Shown piece after piece: positions 8,896 through 16,409 of a DNA stretch of 64,000 nucleotides (its first letter is position 1; every line of letters begins with the position of its first letter). This DNA is from Streptomyces sp. TBY4. Its GTDB lineage: Bacteria > Actinomycetota > Actinomycetes > Streptomycetales > Streptomycetaceae. The stretch covers positions 519,420-583,419 of the forward strand of contig NZ_JANAVF010000003.1 of the NCBI RefSeq assembly GCF_024213195.1. The letters run 5' to 3'. The notes beneath the pieces were generated by a model, which saw only the letters and a list, made by a program, of their open reading frames with translations, was not told the origin of the DNA and did not search any database. A program made the translations under genes and the position numbers.

Positions 8896-8987
8896 CCGAA
8901 GGCGAACGCCCCACGATCGAACAGCTCACCAGAGGCGGCCCTCGGCGCCTAACAGGGTTTCCCGGCGCACCGGGTTGGGGCCGGTGA
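8892..8987 (+). CDS. Possible 31-aa ORF coupled to the Shedu-like gene
   Basis: An ATG overlaps the stop of the Shedu-like gene (ATGA) and opens a 31-residue frame ending in PGAPGWGR. The overlap is typical of real downstream genes, but the peptide has no recognisable features. It may be the start of a gene later truncated by the change of sequence near 8950. Confidence 0.25.
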   Translation: MTEGERPTIEQLTRGGPRRLTGFPGAPGWGR

Positions 8988-9014
8988 CGGCTTCGTGGAG
9001 CGCCGGTCAGGCGG

Positions 9015-9620
9015 TCAGGACGACTGGTGCGGTGCCTCCAGGGCGTCGAGCCAGCCGAGGAGGCGGGCTCCCTCGCGGGTCATGATCTCCGGGTCGCGCA
9101 GGGCGTTGGCCAGGAGCGACATGCCCTGATAGGCGGAGATGAGGGTGACGGCGAGGTCGTCCGGGTCGGGCAGGCCCAGGGCGCGGAACTGCTGTCCGGC
9201 CCAGTCGAGCAGGCGTCGGATCACTGCCCCGGCCTCCGCGTCGAGGGTCCCGTCCGCACGCTTGTCGAGCTCGACGGCCAGGGTTCCGGTGGGGCAGCCG
9301 TAGCGGGCGGCGATGTCGCGCTGGCCGACCCAGGCCTCGATCAGGGCCTTGAGGCGGTCCCGGGGGTCGGTCATCTCGTCCAGCCGACGGGTGAGTTCGT
9401 CCAGGTGTGCGCTGTGCTCGGTCAGTGCGGCCCGGACCAGCTCGTCCTTGGTCTTGAAGTAGTAGTAGACGTTCCCGACAGGGACGTCGGCCACGCGCGC
9501 GATGTCGGCGAGGGTGGTCCGTTCGACGCCCTGCTCGTGCAGGACCTGGGCTGCCGCGGCCGTGAGCCGCCGGCGCTTGTCGGCTCCCCGTGCCACCCGG
9601 GGCTTCACTGAGTCAGTCAC
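9015..9620 (-). CDS. TetR family transcriptional repressor
   Basis: This 201-residue protein has an N-terminal TetR helix-turn-helix (about 13-60) with the usual LADIARVADVPVGNVYYYFKTKDELV pattern, then an all-helical ligand-binding domain. It is divergent from the NmrA-type SDR gene at 9721, the classic arrangement for a TetR repressor of its neighbour. The 100-bp gap holds two near-identical 11-mers that may be half-sites (see 9621-9686). The ligand is unknown. Confidence 0.92.
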   Translation of the reverse strand: MTDSVKPRVARGADKRRRLTAAAAQVLHEQGVERTTLADIARVADVPVGNVYYYFKTKDELVRAALTEHSAHLDELTRRLDEMTDPRDRLKALIEAWVGQRDIAARYGCPTGTLAVELDKRADGTLDAEAGAVIRRLLDWAGQQFRALGLPDPDDLAVTLISAYQGMSLLANALRDPEIMTREGARLLGWLDALEAPHQSS

Positions 9621-9686
9621 CCAACCAACTATAGACAGCGCCCCGGAGCGTCGTGTTAGGGTCCATTCAAGTCAGCCAACTAACTA
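9621..9686. promoter_or_regulatory. Repeated CCAAC(C/T)AACTA motifs between tetR and SDR genes
   Basis: CCAACCAACTA at 9621-9631 and CCAACTAACTA at 9676-9686 differ at one base and lie one on each side of the divergent intergenic region. They could be recognition sites for the TetR protein at 9015-9620, one near each promoter. This is inferred from position and repetition only. Confidence 0.4.
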
Positions 9687-9720
9687 AGTAGCTAACTGGG
9701 CTACTGACACGGGGGTCGCA

Positions 9721-10566
9721 ATGATCGTGGTGACGGGTACCACCGGCAACATCGGGCGGACGCTGGTGCCGCTGCTGGCCGAGGCCGGCGAGGAGGTCGT
9801 GGCCGTCTCGCGGCAGCCGCAGCCCGCGGGGCTCCCGGCCGGCGTCCGGCACGCCCGGGCCGACGTCGGAGACGCCGCGAGCATGCGGCCGGTCCTCGAC
9901 GGCGCCGACGCCTTCTTCATCCTGCTGGGCGGTGAGCTCAACGGCCACGGCGAGAGCCCGAAGGCCCTGTTGGACGCAGCCGGGGCCGCCGGGGTCAAGC
10001 GGGTCGTCCTGCTCTCCTCCCAGATCAACCGCACCCGCCCGGAGGCCCTCTCGCACACCCGCCTGCGCGAGTTCGAGGCCGCCGTGCGCGCGTCCGGCCC
10101 GGATTTCACCATCCTGCGCCCGGGCGGTTTCGCCTCCAACGCCTTCGCCTGGTCCGAGTCGGTCCGCACGAAGCGCACGGTCTTCGCCCCGTTCGGCGAT
10201 GTGGCGCTGCCCGTCGTCGACCCGGCGGACATCGCCGGGGTCGCCGCTGCCGCGCTGTGCGAGGACGGCCACGCGGGCCGTACGTACGAGCTGACCGGCC
10301 CCGAGGCGATCAGCCCCCGGCAGCAGGCCGCGGCGCTGTCCGAGGCCTTGGGCGAGGAGGTGAACTTCGTCGAACTGTCCCGCGAGGATGCCCACGCCCG
10401 CATGGCGCAGTTCATGCCGCAGGAGGTCATCCCCGGCACCCTGGACGTCCTCGGCGTCCCGCTGTCGGCCGAGCGGGAGGTCAGCCCCGATGTGGAGAAC
10501 GTCCTCCACCGTCCGGCCGGTTCCTTCGCCGAGTGGGTCGCACGCGCCCTGCCGGCCTTCAGGTAG
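9721..10566 (+). CDS. NmrA-like atypical SDR (NAD(P)H-binding) protein
   Basis: This 281-residue protein begins MIVVTGTTGNIG, the glycine-rich dinucleotide-binding motif of atypical short-chain dehydrogenases (NmrA/SDR_a5 type). The usual active-site Tyr-x-x-x-Lys is not evident around the SSQINRTRPEA segment, as in many NmrA-like proteins, which often act as redox sensors or quinone reductases. Its neighbour is a divergent TetR repressor, so expression is probably induced by a small molecule. The exact substrate is unknown. Confidence 0.85.
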   Translation: MIVVTGTTGNIGRTLVPLLAEAGEEVVAVSRQPQPAGLPAGVRHARADVGDAASMRPVLDGADAFFILLGGELNGHGESPKALLDAAGAAGVKRVVLLSSQINRTRPEALSHTRLREFEAAVRASGPDFTILRPGGFASNAFAWSESVRTKRTVFAPFGDVALPVVDPADIAGVAAAALCEDGHAGRTYELTGPEAISPRQQAAALSEALGEEVNFVELSREDAHARMAQFMPQEVIPGTLDVLGVPLSAEREVSPDVENVLHRPAGSFAEWVARALPAFR

Positions 10567-10723
10567 ACCCTGTTCCGGCAGCTCGACCCCACTCGTGTCA
10601 AGGGGGGTGGCCGCCCGCCCGTTCGGGGGGCGGGCGCAATGATCTTGCGTCCACGCCCTGGAAGAGTCGTACCCAAGCGACCGAGCGGCCCGTACGGGCC
10701 GGGTCACGACCGGGGGAAGACAC

Positions 10724-11824
10724 ATGTACCGCAAGCGCATCGCCACCGCAGTACTGCTCGCCGCAACAACCGTCGGAGCGTTCGTTCCCGCGGCGGCGGC
10801 CCGACCGATCGACCCCGTGCAGCGGCAGTTGGACCTGCTCGTCGACGCCGACAAGGTCCCGGGCGCCTTGGCCTACGACGGCCGGACGACGCGTACCGCC
10901 GGTGTCGCGGACCTCGACTCGGGCCGGCCGATGGTCGACGAGCGGGGACGGATCCGGCTGGCCAGCAACACCAAGGCGTTCACCGCGGCAGCGGTGATGC
11001 GCCTGGTGGCGGACGGGCGGATACGGCTCGACGACCGCGCCGGCCGGTACGTGCCCCAGCTCTCCGGGCACACGATCACGATCAGGCAGTTGCTCAAGCA
11101 GACCAGCGGGCTGCCGGAGTACACCGCGCTGGTCGACTGGACCCGGCCCGGTACGCCCGAGGACTACCTGGCCCTCGCGCTCAAGGAGGAGCCCGGCTTC
11201 GAGCCCGGCACCGGCTGGGGCTACTCCAACACCAACTACCTCGCGCTCGGCATGGTGATCGACAAGGCGTCGGGGGTCGGCTTCCGCACGTACATCGAGC
11301 GCACGATCCTGCGCCCGCTGCACCTGGACGACACCTACTGGCCTGCGCCCGGCGAGCTGTCCCTGCGCGGACCGCACGCCCGCAACTACGGCATCCATCC
11401 GGCCGCCCCGGAGGCCGGCCGGATGGATCTGACCGAGCTTCCCGGGTACGAGTTCGGCGCCTCCGGCGGCCTCGTCTCCACGCCCGAGGACCTCAACGCC
11501 TTCTGGGACGGACTGTTCGGCGGCCGCATCCTGCCCGGCTGGGCGGTCCGCCAGATGACCCGGGACACCACCGCGGTCGGCGGCCGCGACGTCTACCCGG
11601 CGGGCAGCCGCTACGGCTACGGCATCGCCTCGATCCCCCTCAGCTGCGGCGGCGTCTACTGGGGCCACGGCGGCGACCTGCCCGGCAACTCCGTGGCCGG
11701 AGGCCGTGCCACGTCAGGCCGCGGCACCGTGACCGTCTACACCACTACCTGGGCAGCCGAAGGCGAAAGCCTGCGCCACCTCCAAGGCGCAGTGGACGCA
11801 GCCCTGTGCACCAAGCGCCGCTAG
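10724..11824 (+). CDS. Secreted serine hydrolase (class C beta-lactamase / D-Ala-D-Ala carboxypeptidase fold)
   Basis: The first 26 residues form a signal peptide (MYRKRIATAVLLAATTVG, cleavage near AAA-RPI), so the enzyme acts outside the membrane. The catalytic set is complete: SNTK (Ser at about 80, Lys three residues on), YSN at about 167, and HGG at about 315. Members of this family trim peptidoglycan peptides, hydrolyse esters, or are beta-lactamases; the protein resembles DD-peptidases but I cannot choose among these. At 366 residues its length is normal. It is monocistronic and faces a strong bidirectional hairpin at 11906-11940. Confidence 0.9.
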   Translation: MYRKRIATAVLLAATTVGAFVPAAAARPIDPVQRQLDLLVDADKVPGALAYDGRTTRTAGVADLDSGRPMVDERGRIRLASNTKAFTAAAVMRLVADGRIRLDDRAGRYVPQLSGHTITIRQLLKQTSGLPEYTALVDWTRPGTPEDYLALALKEEPGFEPGTGWGYSNTNYLALGMVIDKASGVGFRTYIERTILRPLHLDDTYWPAPGELSLRGPHARNYGIHPAAPEAGRMDLTELPGYEFGASGGLVSTPEDLNAFWDGLFGGRILPGWAVRQMTRDTTAVGGRDVYPAGSRYGYGIASIPLSCGGVYWGHGGDLPGNSVAGGRATSGRGTVTVYTTTWAAEGESLRHLQGAVDAALCTKRR

Positions 11825-11905
11825 CCTCCCGGCGCAGCCGTCCATGAGCCAATGCGGCGCCCCGTGAGGGGACTTGGAGTCGGCGGCGGCCTGCCGAACG
11901 CAATG

Positions 11906-11940
11906 CTGTGCCCCGGTCGCGAGAGGCGGCCGGGGCACAG
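11906..11940. terminator. Hairpin terminator between convergent genes
   Basis: CTGTGCCCCGG and CCGGGGCACAG form an 11-bp perfect stem with a 13-base loop. It lies between the ends of the serine hydrolase (+) and the deoxyribosyltransferase-like gene (-), so it can serve both directions. Confidence 0.75.
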
Positions 11941-11961
11941 TTCGTTGGACACCGGGATCGG

Positions 11962-12483
11962 TCAGACGCCCGCTCCGGCCTCCGCGCCGTTCCGGGCCAG
12001 CCGGTTCACGGTGGCGATGACTTCCTCGGCGAGGGATTCCGTGTCGCCGATGGTGAGGTAGGTGACGTCGGCGACCGTGTGGAGGCCGCGGACGAGGAAG
12101 GCGTAGTCCACTCCGTCTTCGAGGAGGAGGACGATCGGCTTGCCGAGGGCCGAGGCCCAGCCGATCTCGATGTGGGTGCCGGGGGAGGCGGGGTGGCCGG
12201 GGAAGGCGACGAAGACCGTGCTCGCGGAGATCTCGTCGTAGTCCAGGCGGGTGCACTCGTCGGGGGTGAGGAACTTCGCGCCCCAGGACTCGCGGCGGTG
12301 GGCGTTGTAGACCTGGTAGTCCTCGGCCTCCAGACGTTCGATGAGCGTCTCGAAGCGGGTGCGGGCCTCGGTGTTCATGGCGCCGTCCGCGTCGACGAGG
12401 GCCTTGAAGGGGCCGCCGAGGAAGACGCTGCGGGTCTGCTGGACGGCTGCGGTGGCGGTGGGGGCTGCGGTCGTGGTGGTCAC
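11962..12483 (-). CDS. Nucleoside 2-deoxyribosyltransferase-fold protein (possible nucleotide N-glycosidase)
   Basis: This 173-residue protein has the NDT fold markers: FLGGPF at about 20-25, a tyrosine/acidic nucleoside-binding strand, and PGTHIEIGWASALGKPIV at about 103-120, where the Glu of HIEIG is the usual nucleophile. Enzymes of this fold cleave the glycosidic bond of (deoxy)nucleosides or nucleotides. It is the third gene of a tight operon after a thymidylate-synthase-like gene and a methyltransferase; its ATG overlaps the methyltransferase stop by four bases. In the bacimethrin pathway a glycosidase releases hydroxymethylcytosine from its nucleotide, and this protein could do that. 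The family is clear; the step is inferred. Confidence 0.78.
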   Translation of the reverse strand: MTTTTAAPTATAAVQQTRSVFLGGPFKALVDADGAMNTEARTRFETLIERLEAEDYQVYNAHRRESWGAKFLTPDECTRLDYDEISASTVFVAFPGHPASPGTHIEIGWASALGKPIVLLLEDGVDYAFLVRGLHTVADVTYLTIGDTESLAEEVIATVNRLARNGAEAGAGV

Positions 12484-13226
12484 TGCTTGACTCCCGTGAC
12501 GATGTGGAACGGCGGTTGGGCGGTCTCGGCCGGGTCCGGTCCGGGCAGGGCCGAGGGTTCGGTGAGGAGGGGTTCCTCGACGGTCAGGTCGATGAAGCCG
12601 GCCCCGGTCAGGACGTCGAGGTAGGTCTGGCGGGGCCAGTGGTGGTCGATGAGTTCCAGGGGCTCACGGCCGCCGGGCTGGTCGAGGAGGACCTGGCGGC
12701 GCTCGCCGGGGGCGTAGGTACGGCCGGGTTCGCCGCTGCGGAAGGTGGAGAAACGGACGCCCGTGGTGGCCGGGTTGGTGTCGAGGACCGCGTAGCGCCC
12801 GCCTGGGCGCAGGACGCGGTGGACCTCGGCGGCGATCTCGTGCAGGACCGGTACTTCGCCGACGTTGATGAAGACGTAGCAGGACATGGCCGCGTCGATC
12901 GAGTCGTCGGCGAGGAAGGCCAGTTTGCCGCTGTCGATCTGCCGGTAGTCGATGCGGGGGTGCGGACGCAGGGTCTGGCCGATCTCCAGCATGCGGGGGG
13001 AGATGTCGGCGGCCACGACCCGGACGTCGGCGCAGGATTCGGTGACGCGGGTGGCGACCTTGCCGGGGCCGCAGCCGTAGTCCAGGACCGTCCGTACGGC
13101 AGGGCCGCCGATGCCGAGGGCGCTGAAGACGGCCGGGTAGCCGATGAGGCGCTCGGGGAGGTCGTCGTAGGCGTCGAAGCCGTCGGCGATCGAAGGGGTG
13201 GACTGCCAGTGGGTGCTGGTCGTCAT
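12480..13226 (-). CDS. Class I SAM-dependent methyltransferase
   Basis: This 248-residue protein carries motif I VLDYGCGPGK at 47-56, an acidic loop (VVAADISPRML) and motif post-I/IV residues typical of Rossmann-fold small-molecule methyltransferases. It is preceded by an AAAGG ribosome site and starts 12 bp after the thymidylate-synthase-like gene, so the two are in one operon, and it overlaps the following gene by four bases. In a bacimethrin-type pathway it would O-methylate the pyrimidine at C2. The substrate is inferred from context; the enzyme class is certain. Confidence 0.9.
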   Translation of the reverse strand: MTTSTHWQSTPSIADGFDAYDDLPERLIGYPAVFSALGIGGPAVRTVLDYGCGPGKVATRVTESCADVRVVAADISPRMLEIGQTLRPHPRIDYRQIDSGKLAFLADDSIDAAMSCYVFINVGEVPVLHEIAAEVHRVLRPGGRYAVLDTNPATTGVRFSTFRSGEPGRTYAPGERRQVLLDQPGGREPLELIDHHWPRQTYLDVLTGAGFIDLTVEEPLLTEPSALPGPDPAETAQPPFHIVTGVKQ

Positions 13227-13238
13227 GGCGGGAGCCTT

Positions 13239-14243
13239 TCAGCCTGCGACGGGGACGGGTGCGGGTGCGGGGGAGATGCTCGGCCAGCGCTCTTCGACCA
13301 GCCGGCGGTAGAGCGGCCACAGGAGCGCCAGCCGCTCCTCGCCGACGTGTTCCTTGCTGCGGATGCGGCGGTGGATTTCGAAGAGGACCAGCACCTGGGT
13401 CCAGTACTCGGGCAGCCCGTGGGTGCGCGGATCGGCCGCGAGCCGGTGCCGGCCGGTGCGCAGCTGCTCCTCCACGGCCAGCACCTCGCGTACGTAGGGC
13501 CAGTTGTCGCCCTCCGGCATGGAGGGGAAGTCCCGGGCCGGGGGCTCGTCGGCGGCCGGATCGGCGAGGACCTCCAGGGCCCGGACGTGGTCGGGGTCGT
13601 AGAGGTGCAGGGAGCCGACCTGGTGGACGTACGAGCCGAGGGGGACGCCGAGTTCGCGGGCGAGCATCTCCTGGAGGAAGGTGAAGGAGAAGACGTCGCT
13701 GGTCATGCCGCGGTAGACGTCGTTGGCCCGCATGAACCCCACGCCGTGCAGGGCGCCCTCGCGCAGCAGGAACTGCAGGCCGAGGGTGCAGGAGACGTCC
13801 GGATTCCCCGCGACCTGGAGTTCCTCGCCGCGGAAGATCTGGATGACGGCCCGCTTGGAGTCCGGATCCTCCCGGAGCGTCTCCACGACGGCCGGCCACT
13901 GGTCGGGCCTGCCCTCGGAGGCCCCGAACAGGGCACGTCCGTAGGCGGTTCCCGTCAACCGGCGCCCGTCGGCGGAGTACTTGCGGATACTGGGCGCGTA
14001 GTACGCGATGAAGTCCAGGTCGTCCCGCCCGGCCAAGTACCACAGGGCCTCGGCGAAGTTGAAGACGATGTTCAGGCGCCGGGCAGGGACGAGGGGCACC
14101 CGCTGGTCCGCCCGAGCGAGCCGGAACCGGACGCCGAGCTGCTCGCGGCTGGCGTAGCCGCGCGGAGCATTGCGGTACGCGGGCTCCTCGATCAGCGACC
14201 GCAGCATGCGCGGGTAGGCCTGGTGAAAGGTTTCGAAGTCCAC
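13239..14243 (-). CDS. Thymidylate synthase-like pyrimidine hydroxymethylase/methylase
   Basis: This 334-residue protein follows the ThyA plan with changes. A nucleophilic Cys152 sits in NPDVSCTLGLQF, MRANDVYRG (171-179) replaces the ThyA RS-D-LG loop, and a SLHLYD motif is at 211-216. By my alignment the position that is Asn in dUMP-specific ThyA is Ser186 in DVFSFTF. That residue reads the pyrimidine O4/N4, and change there is seen in CMP/dCMP hydroxymethylases. The N-terminus is longer than housekeeping ThyA. The start is GTG at 14243, with AGAGAG just upstream. It heads a three-gene operon with a methyltransferase and a glycosidase-fold protein, so it is probably a biosynthetic enzyme making a modified pyrimidine rather than dTMP. 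Confidence 0.8.
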   Translation of the reverse strand: MDFETFHQAYPRMLRSLIEEPAYRNAPRGYASREQLGVRFRLARADQRVPLVPARRLNIVFNFAEALWYLAGRDDLDFIAYYAPSIRKYSADGRRLTGTAYGRALFGASEGRPDQWPAVVETLREDPDSKRAVIQIFRGEELQVAGNPDVSCTLGLQFLLREGALHGVGFMRANDVYRGMTSDVFSFTFLQEMLARELGVPLGSYVHQVGSLHLYDPDHVRALEVLADPAADEPPARDFPSMPEGDNWPYVREVLAVEEQLRTGRHRLAADPRTHGLPEYWTQVLVLFEIHRRIRSKEHVGEERLALLWPLYRRLVEERWPSISPAPAPVPVAG

Positions 14244-14598
14244 GGGGTCGCTCTCTGCCGACGAGGATGATCCACTCCGCCGGAACGTACTGGCCTCCGG
14301 CCCCGGCCTTCCCGTCCGACAGGATCCGTACCTCCATGGACCAACAGGAAGAACCGCAGGTCAGAGGCGATCGAGTAGCCCGGATGGCAGAACCGGGCCC
14401 CAGCCCGATACGTCGGGTACCGCCCGCCCATCGGGTGAACTGCTGATCCGGACGCACGGCATCACCGCAGGTCAAGAGCGAGAGAAACGTCAATTCGACT
14501 ATGTGGAGCCGGTATCCGGCATTGACGGTGCTGTGACTGTGTGACGATCTTGCGCCGGAGGCCGTCGAACCCTCGACGGGCGGTTCCTGGAGGTCCCG
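14244..14598. other. Intergenic region between the divergent pyrimidine operon and alcohol dehydrogenase
   Basis: This 355-bp stretch separates two divergent transcription units. Its base composition is less GC-rich than the flanks and it probably holds both promoters. I see no strong hairpin and no convincing riboswitch. A short minus-strand frame starting at 14338 overlaps the first gene out of frame; I do not consider it real. Confidence 0.5.
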
Positions 14599-15630
14599 AT
14601 GGCCAGTGGTGAGATGTCGGCAGCGGTGCTCCGAGCCCTGGGCAAGCCCCTCGAAATCGAAACCAGGGCCCGGCCCGTCCCCGGTCCCGGGCAGGTCCTG
14701 ATCCGGGTCCTGGCGGCCGGGCTGTGCCACACGGACCTCCACCTGGCCGACGGCTCCGCCGTCACCCCACCGCTGCCCATCGTCCTGGGGCATGAGATCG
14801 CCGGCGAGATCGCCGAGATCGGACCGGGCGTCACGGCGGCTCCGGGCGACCGGGTCCTCGCCTACTACTACGAGGGCTGCGGCCACTGCACGTGGTGCGC
14901 GGACGGCTCGGAGAACCTCTGCCCGGCCCCCGCGGCCAAGGTCGGCTTCGACTCCGACGGCGGACTCTGCGAGTACTACCTGGCCGGCGCCCGCTCCCTC
15001 GTGCCGATCGCGGACACGGTCTCCTTCGCCGAGGCCGCCGTCCTCGGCTGCTCGGGAACGACCGCCGTCCGCGTCGTCCGCTCCGTCGCCCGCACCGCCC
15101 CCGGCGAAACCCTCACGGTCATCGGCGCCGGCGGGGTCGGTCTCGCCGTCGTCCAGGTCGCCGTCGCCGACGGAGCCCGCGTCATCGCCGTCGACCCCCA
15201 CGCCCCGAGCAGGGAACAGGCCCGCCGGTACGGGGCCCACGCCGTGGTCGACCCGCTGGCGGTCGACCCGGTCGCCGCCGTCCACGATGCGACGGAGGGG
15301 GCGGGCTGCGACGTGGTGGTCGACACGGTCGGCAACGCGCACACCCCCGGCCAGGCCGTACGCATGACGGGAACCCGCGGCCGCGTCGTCCTGGTCGGCT
15401 ACACGGGCAAGCCCGCGACCCTCGACGTCCTCGACGTGGTCGTACGGGAATCCGAGATCCGCGGTTCCGTGGGCGCCACCCTCGCCGACGCCCACACCGT
15501 GATGCGGATGGCCGAAGACGGTCTCATCCGCGGGCACGTGGAAGCCGAGTACCCCCTGGCCCAGGTCAACGAGGCCCTGGCCCGCCTCGCCGCCGGCGAG
15601 GTCACGGGCCGCCTGGTCGTCACTCCCTGA
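14599..15630 (+). CDS. Zinc-dependent alcohol dehydrogenase (MDR family)
   Basis: This 343-residue protein is a complete medium-chain dehydrogenase. The catalytic zinc ligands are in GLCHTDLH (Cys at about 43) and LGHEIAGE. The structural-zinc loop CGHCTWCADGSENLC gives four cysteines. The coenzyme site GAGGVGLAVVQVAVADGA precedes a VDPHA segment where the Asp suggests NAD preference. It oxidises primary or secondary alcohols or reduces aldehydes; the substrate is not known. It is divergent from the ThyA-like operon, so a link to that pathway is possible but not shown. Confidence 0.9.
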   Translation: MASGEMSAAVLRALGKPLEIETRARPVPGPGQVLIRVLAAGLCHTDLHLADGSAVTPPLPIVLGHEIAGEIAEIGPGVTAAPGDRVLAYYYEGCGHCTWCADGSENLCPAPAAKVGFDSDGGLCEYYLAGARSLVPIADTVSFAEAAVLGCSGTTAVRVVRSVARTAPGETLTVIGAGGVGLAVVQVAVADGARVIAVDPHAPSREQARRYGAHAVVDPLAVDPVAAVHDATEGAGCDVVVDTVGNAHTPGQAVRMTGTRGRVVLVGYTGKPATLDVLDVVVRESEIRGSVGATLADAHTVMRMAEDGLIRGHVEAEYPLAQVNEALARLAAGEVTGRLVVTP

Positions 15631-15720
15631 AGGCAGCCTCCGGTGAACGCCTCGGGCCAGTGATTTCCGGTGAGTTGGTGCACGGAGAGGCCACGGCAGG
15701 AGTAGAGAGCCCAGACAACG

Positions 15721-15753
15721 ACGAAGCCCCAGGTCGCTGACCTGGGGCTTCGT
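15721..15753. terminator. Perfect 15-bp hairpin resembling the tRNA-Gly terminator
   Basis: A 15-bp perfect stem with loop GCT lies between the alcohol dehydrogenase and the end of the cupredoxin gene. The same hairpin, with covarying differences, plus its flanks GACAACGA and CAAGAGCGG, occurs after the tRNA-Gly gene at 27206-27238. The last four bases of the right flank are the tRNA acceptor end there. No tRNA is present here, so this may be a leftover of a lost or copied tRNA locus that now serves the cupredoxin gene. Confidence 0.7.
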
Positions 15754-15763
15754 TCAAGAGCGG

Positions 15764-16165
15764 TCAGCTGACGACGAGTGTCCCCTTCATGTCCGGGTGG
15801 ACGGAGCAGTAGAAGGAGTAGCTGCCGGGCTTGGACGGTGCAGTGAAGGTGCCGGACGCGCCGCCTTCGATCGTGCCGGTGTCGAAGGCGTAGCCCTCGG
15901 TGGCGGTCAAGGTGTGCGGAGCAGAGTCCTCGTTGATCACGGTGACCTTTGCGCCGGCGGCTACCTTGACGTCCGCAGGGATGAATTTGAAGTCCTTGAT
16001 GCGAACTTCCGTACCCTCGACCGTCACGGTCGACGTGCCGACGGGTGGGGACAGGGGCGCGGCGCTGGTGCTCGTGACGCCGACGATGGCGAACAGGGCG
16101 CAGGCGGCGCCGACCGCTGCTCCCCGCGTGCGGTTGCGAATGAGGCGGGAACGGGTGAGCGACAT
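15764..16165 (-). CDS. Secreted cupredoxin (blue copper-type) protein
   Basis: The protein has 133 residues from ATG 16165, which has AGAGGGG just upstream; longer readings lack such a site. A signal peptide spans about 1-40 (hydrophobic GAACALFAIVGVTS). The mature part is one cupredoxin domain with type-1 copper ligands: His in SAPHTLT, and Cys, His and Met in FYCSVHPDM. Such proteins carry electrons outside the membrane or bind copper. It ends just before the hairpin at 15721-15753 and stands alone. Confidence 0.88.
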   Translation of the reverse strand: MSLTRSRLIRNRTRGAAVGAACALFAIVGVTSTSAAPLSPPVGTSTVTVEGTEVRIKDFKFIPADVKVAAGAKVTVINEDSAPHTLTATEGYAFDTGTIEGGASGTFTAPSKPGSYSFYCSVHPDMKGTLVVS

Positions 16166-16409
16166 GGCCACCCCTCTCATGGATCCGTGATGGGCTTGAT
16201 GGCTCCCCCGAGCCGGGCCTCGGCCCCGCAGATGTGCCAGGGCAGGGCGGCGCCGCAGCTGGTGTCGGCTCGGGAACGGAAGGCTCCCGTTCGGACCTGA
16301 GCCGCTCCCCTCCATTGTCCCAGGCCCCCGCTACCGGGGCATTTCGTAGCGGAGACTCGATCGCGTGTCCGGACCGCGGCCGCTTTTCGGACCCGGTGCA
16401 ATGGGGCTT

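Noticed and set aside
14236..14338. Short minus-strand frame MEVRILSDGKAGAGG upstream of the ThyA-like gene
   Set aside because: It runs out of frame into the ThyA-like gene with no stop of its own and no ribosome site.
12664..15537. A 957-codon minus-strand open frame across the pyrimidine operon and the alcohol dehydrogenase
   Set aside because: It is antisense or out of frame with well-supported genes and has the Arg/Pro/Gly-rich composition of GC-rich shadow frames.
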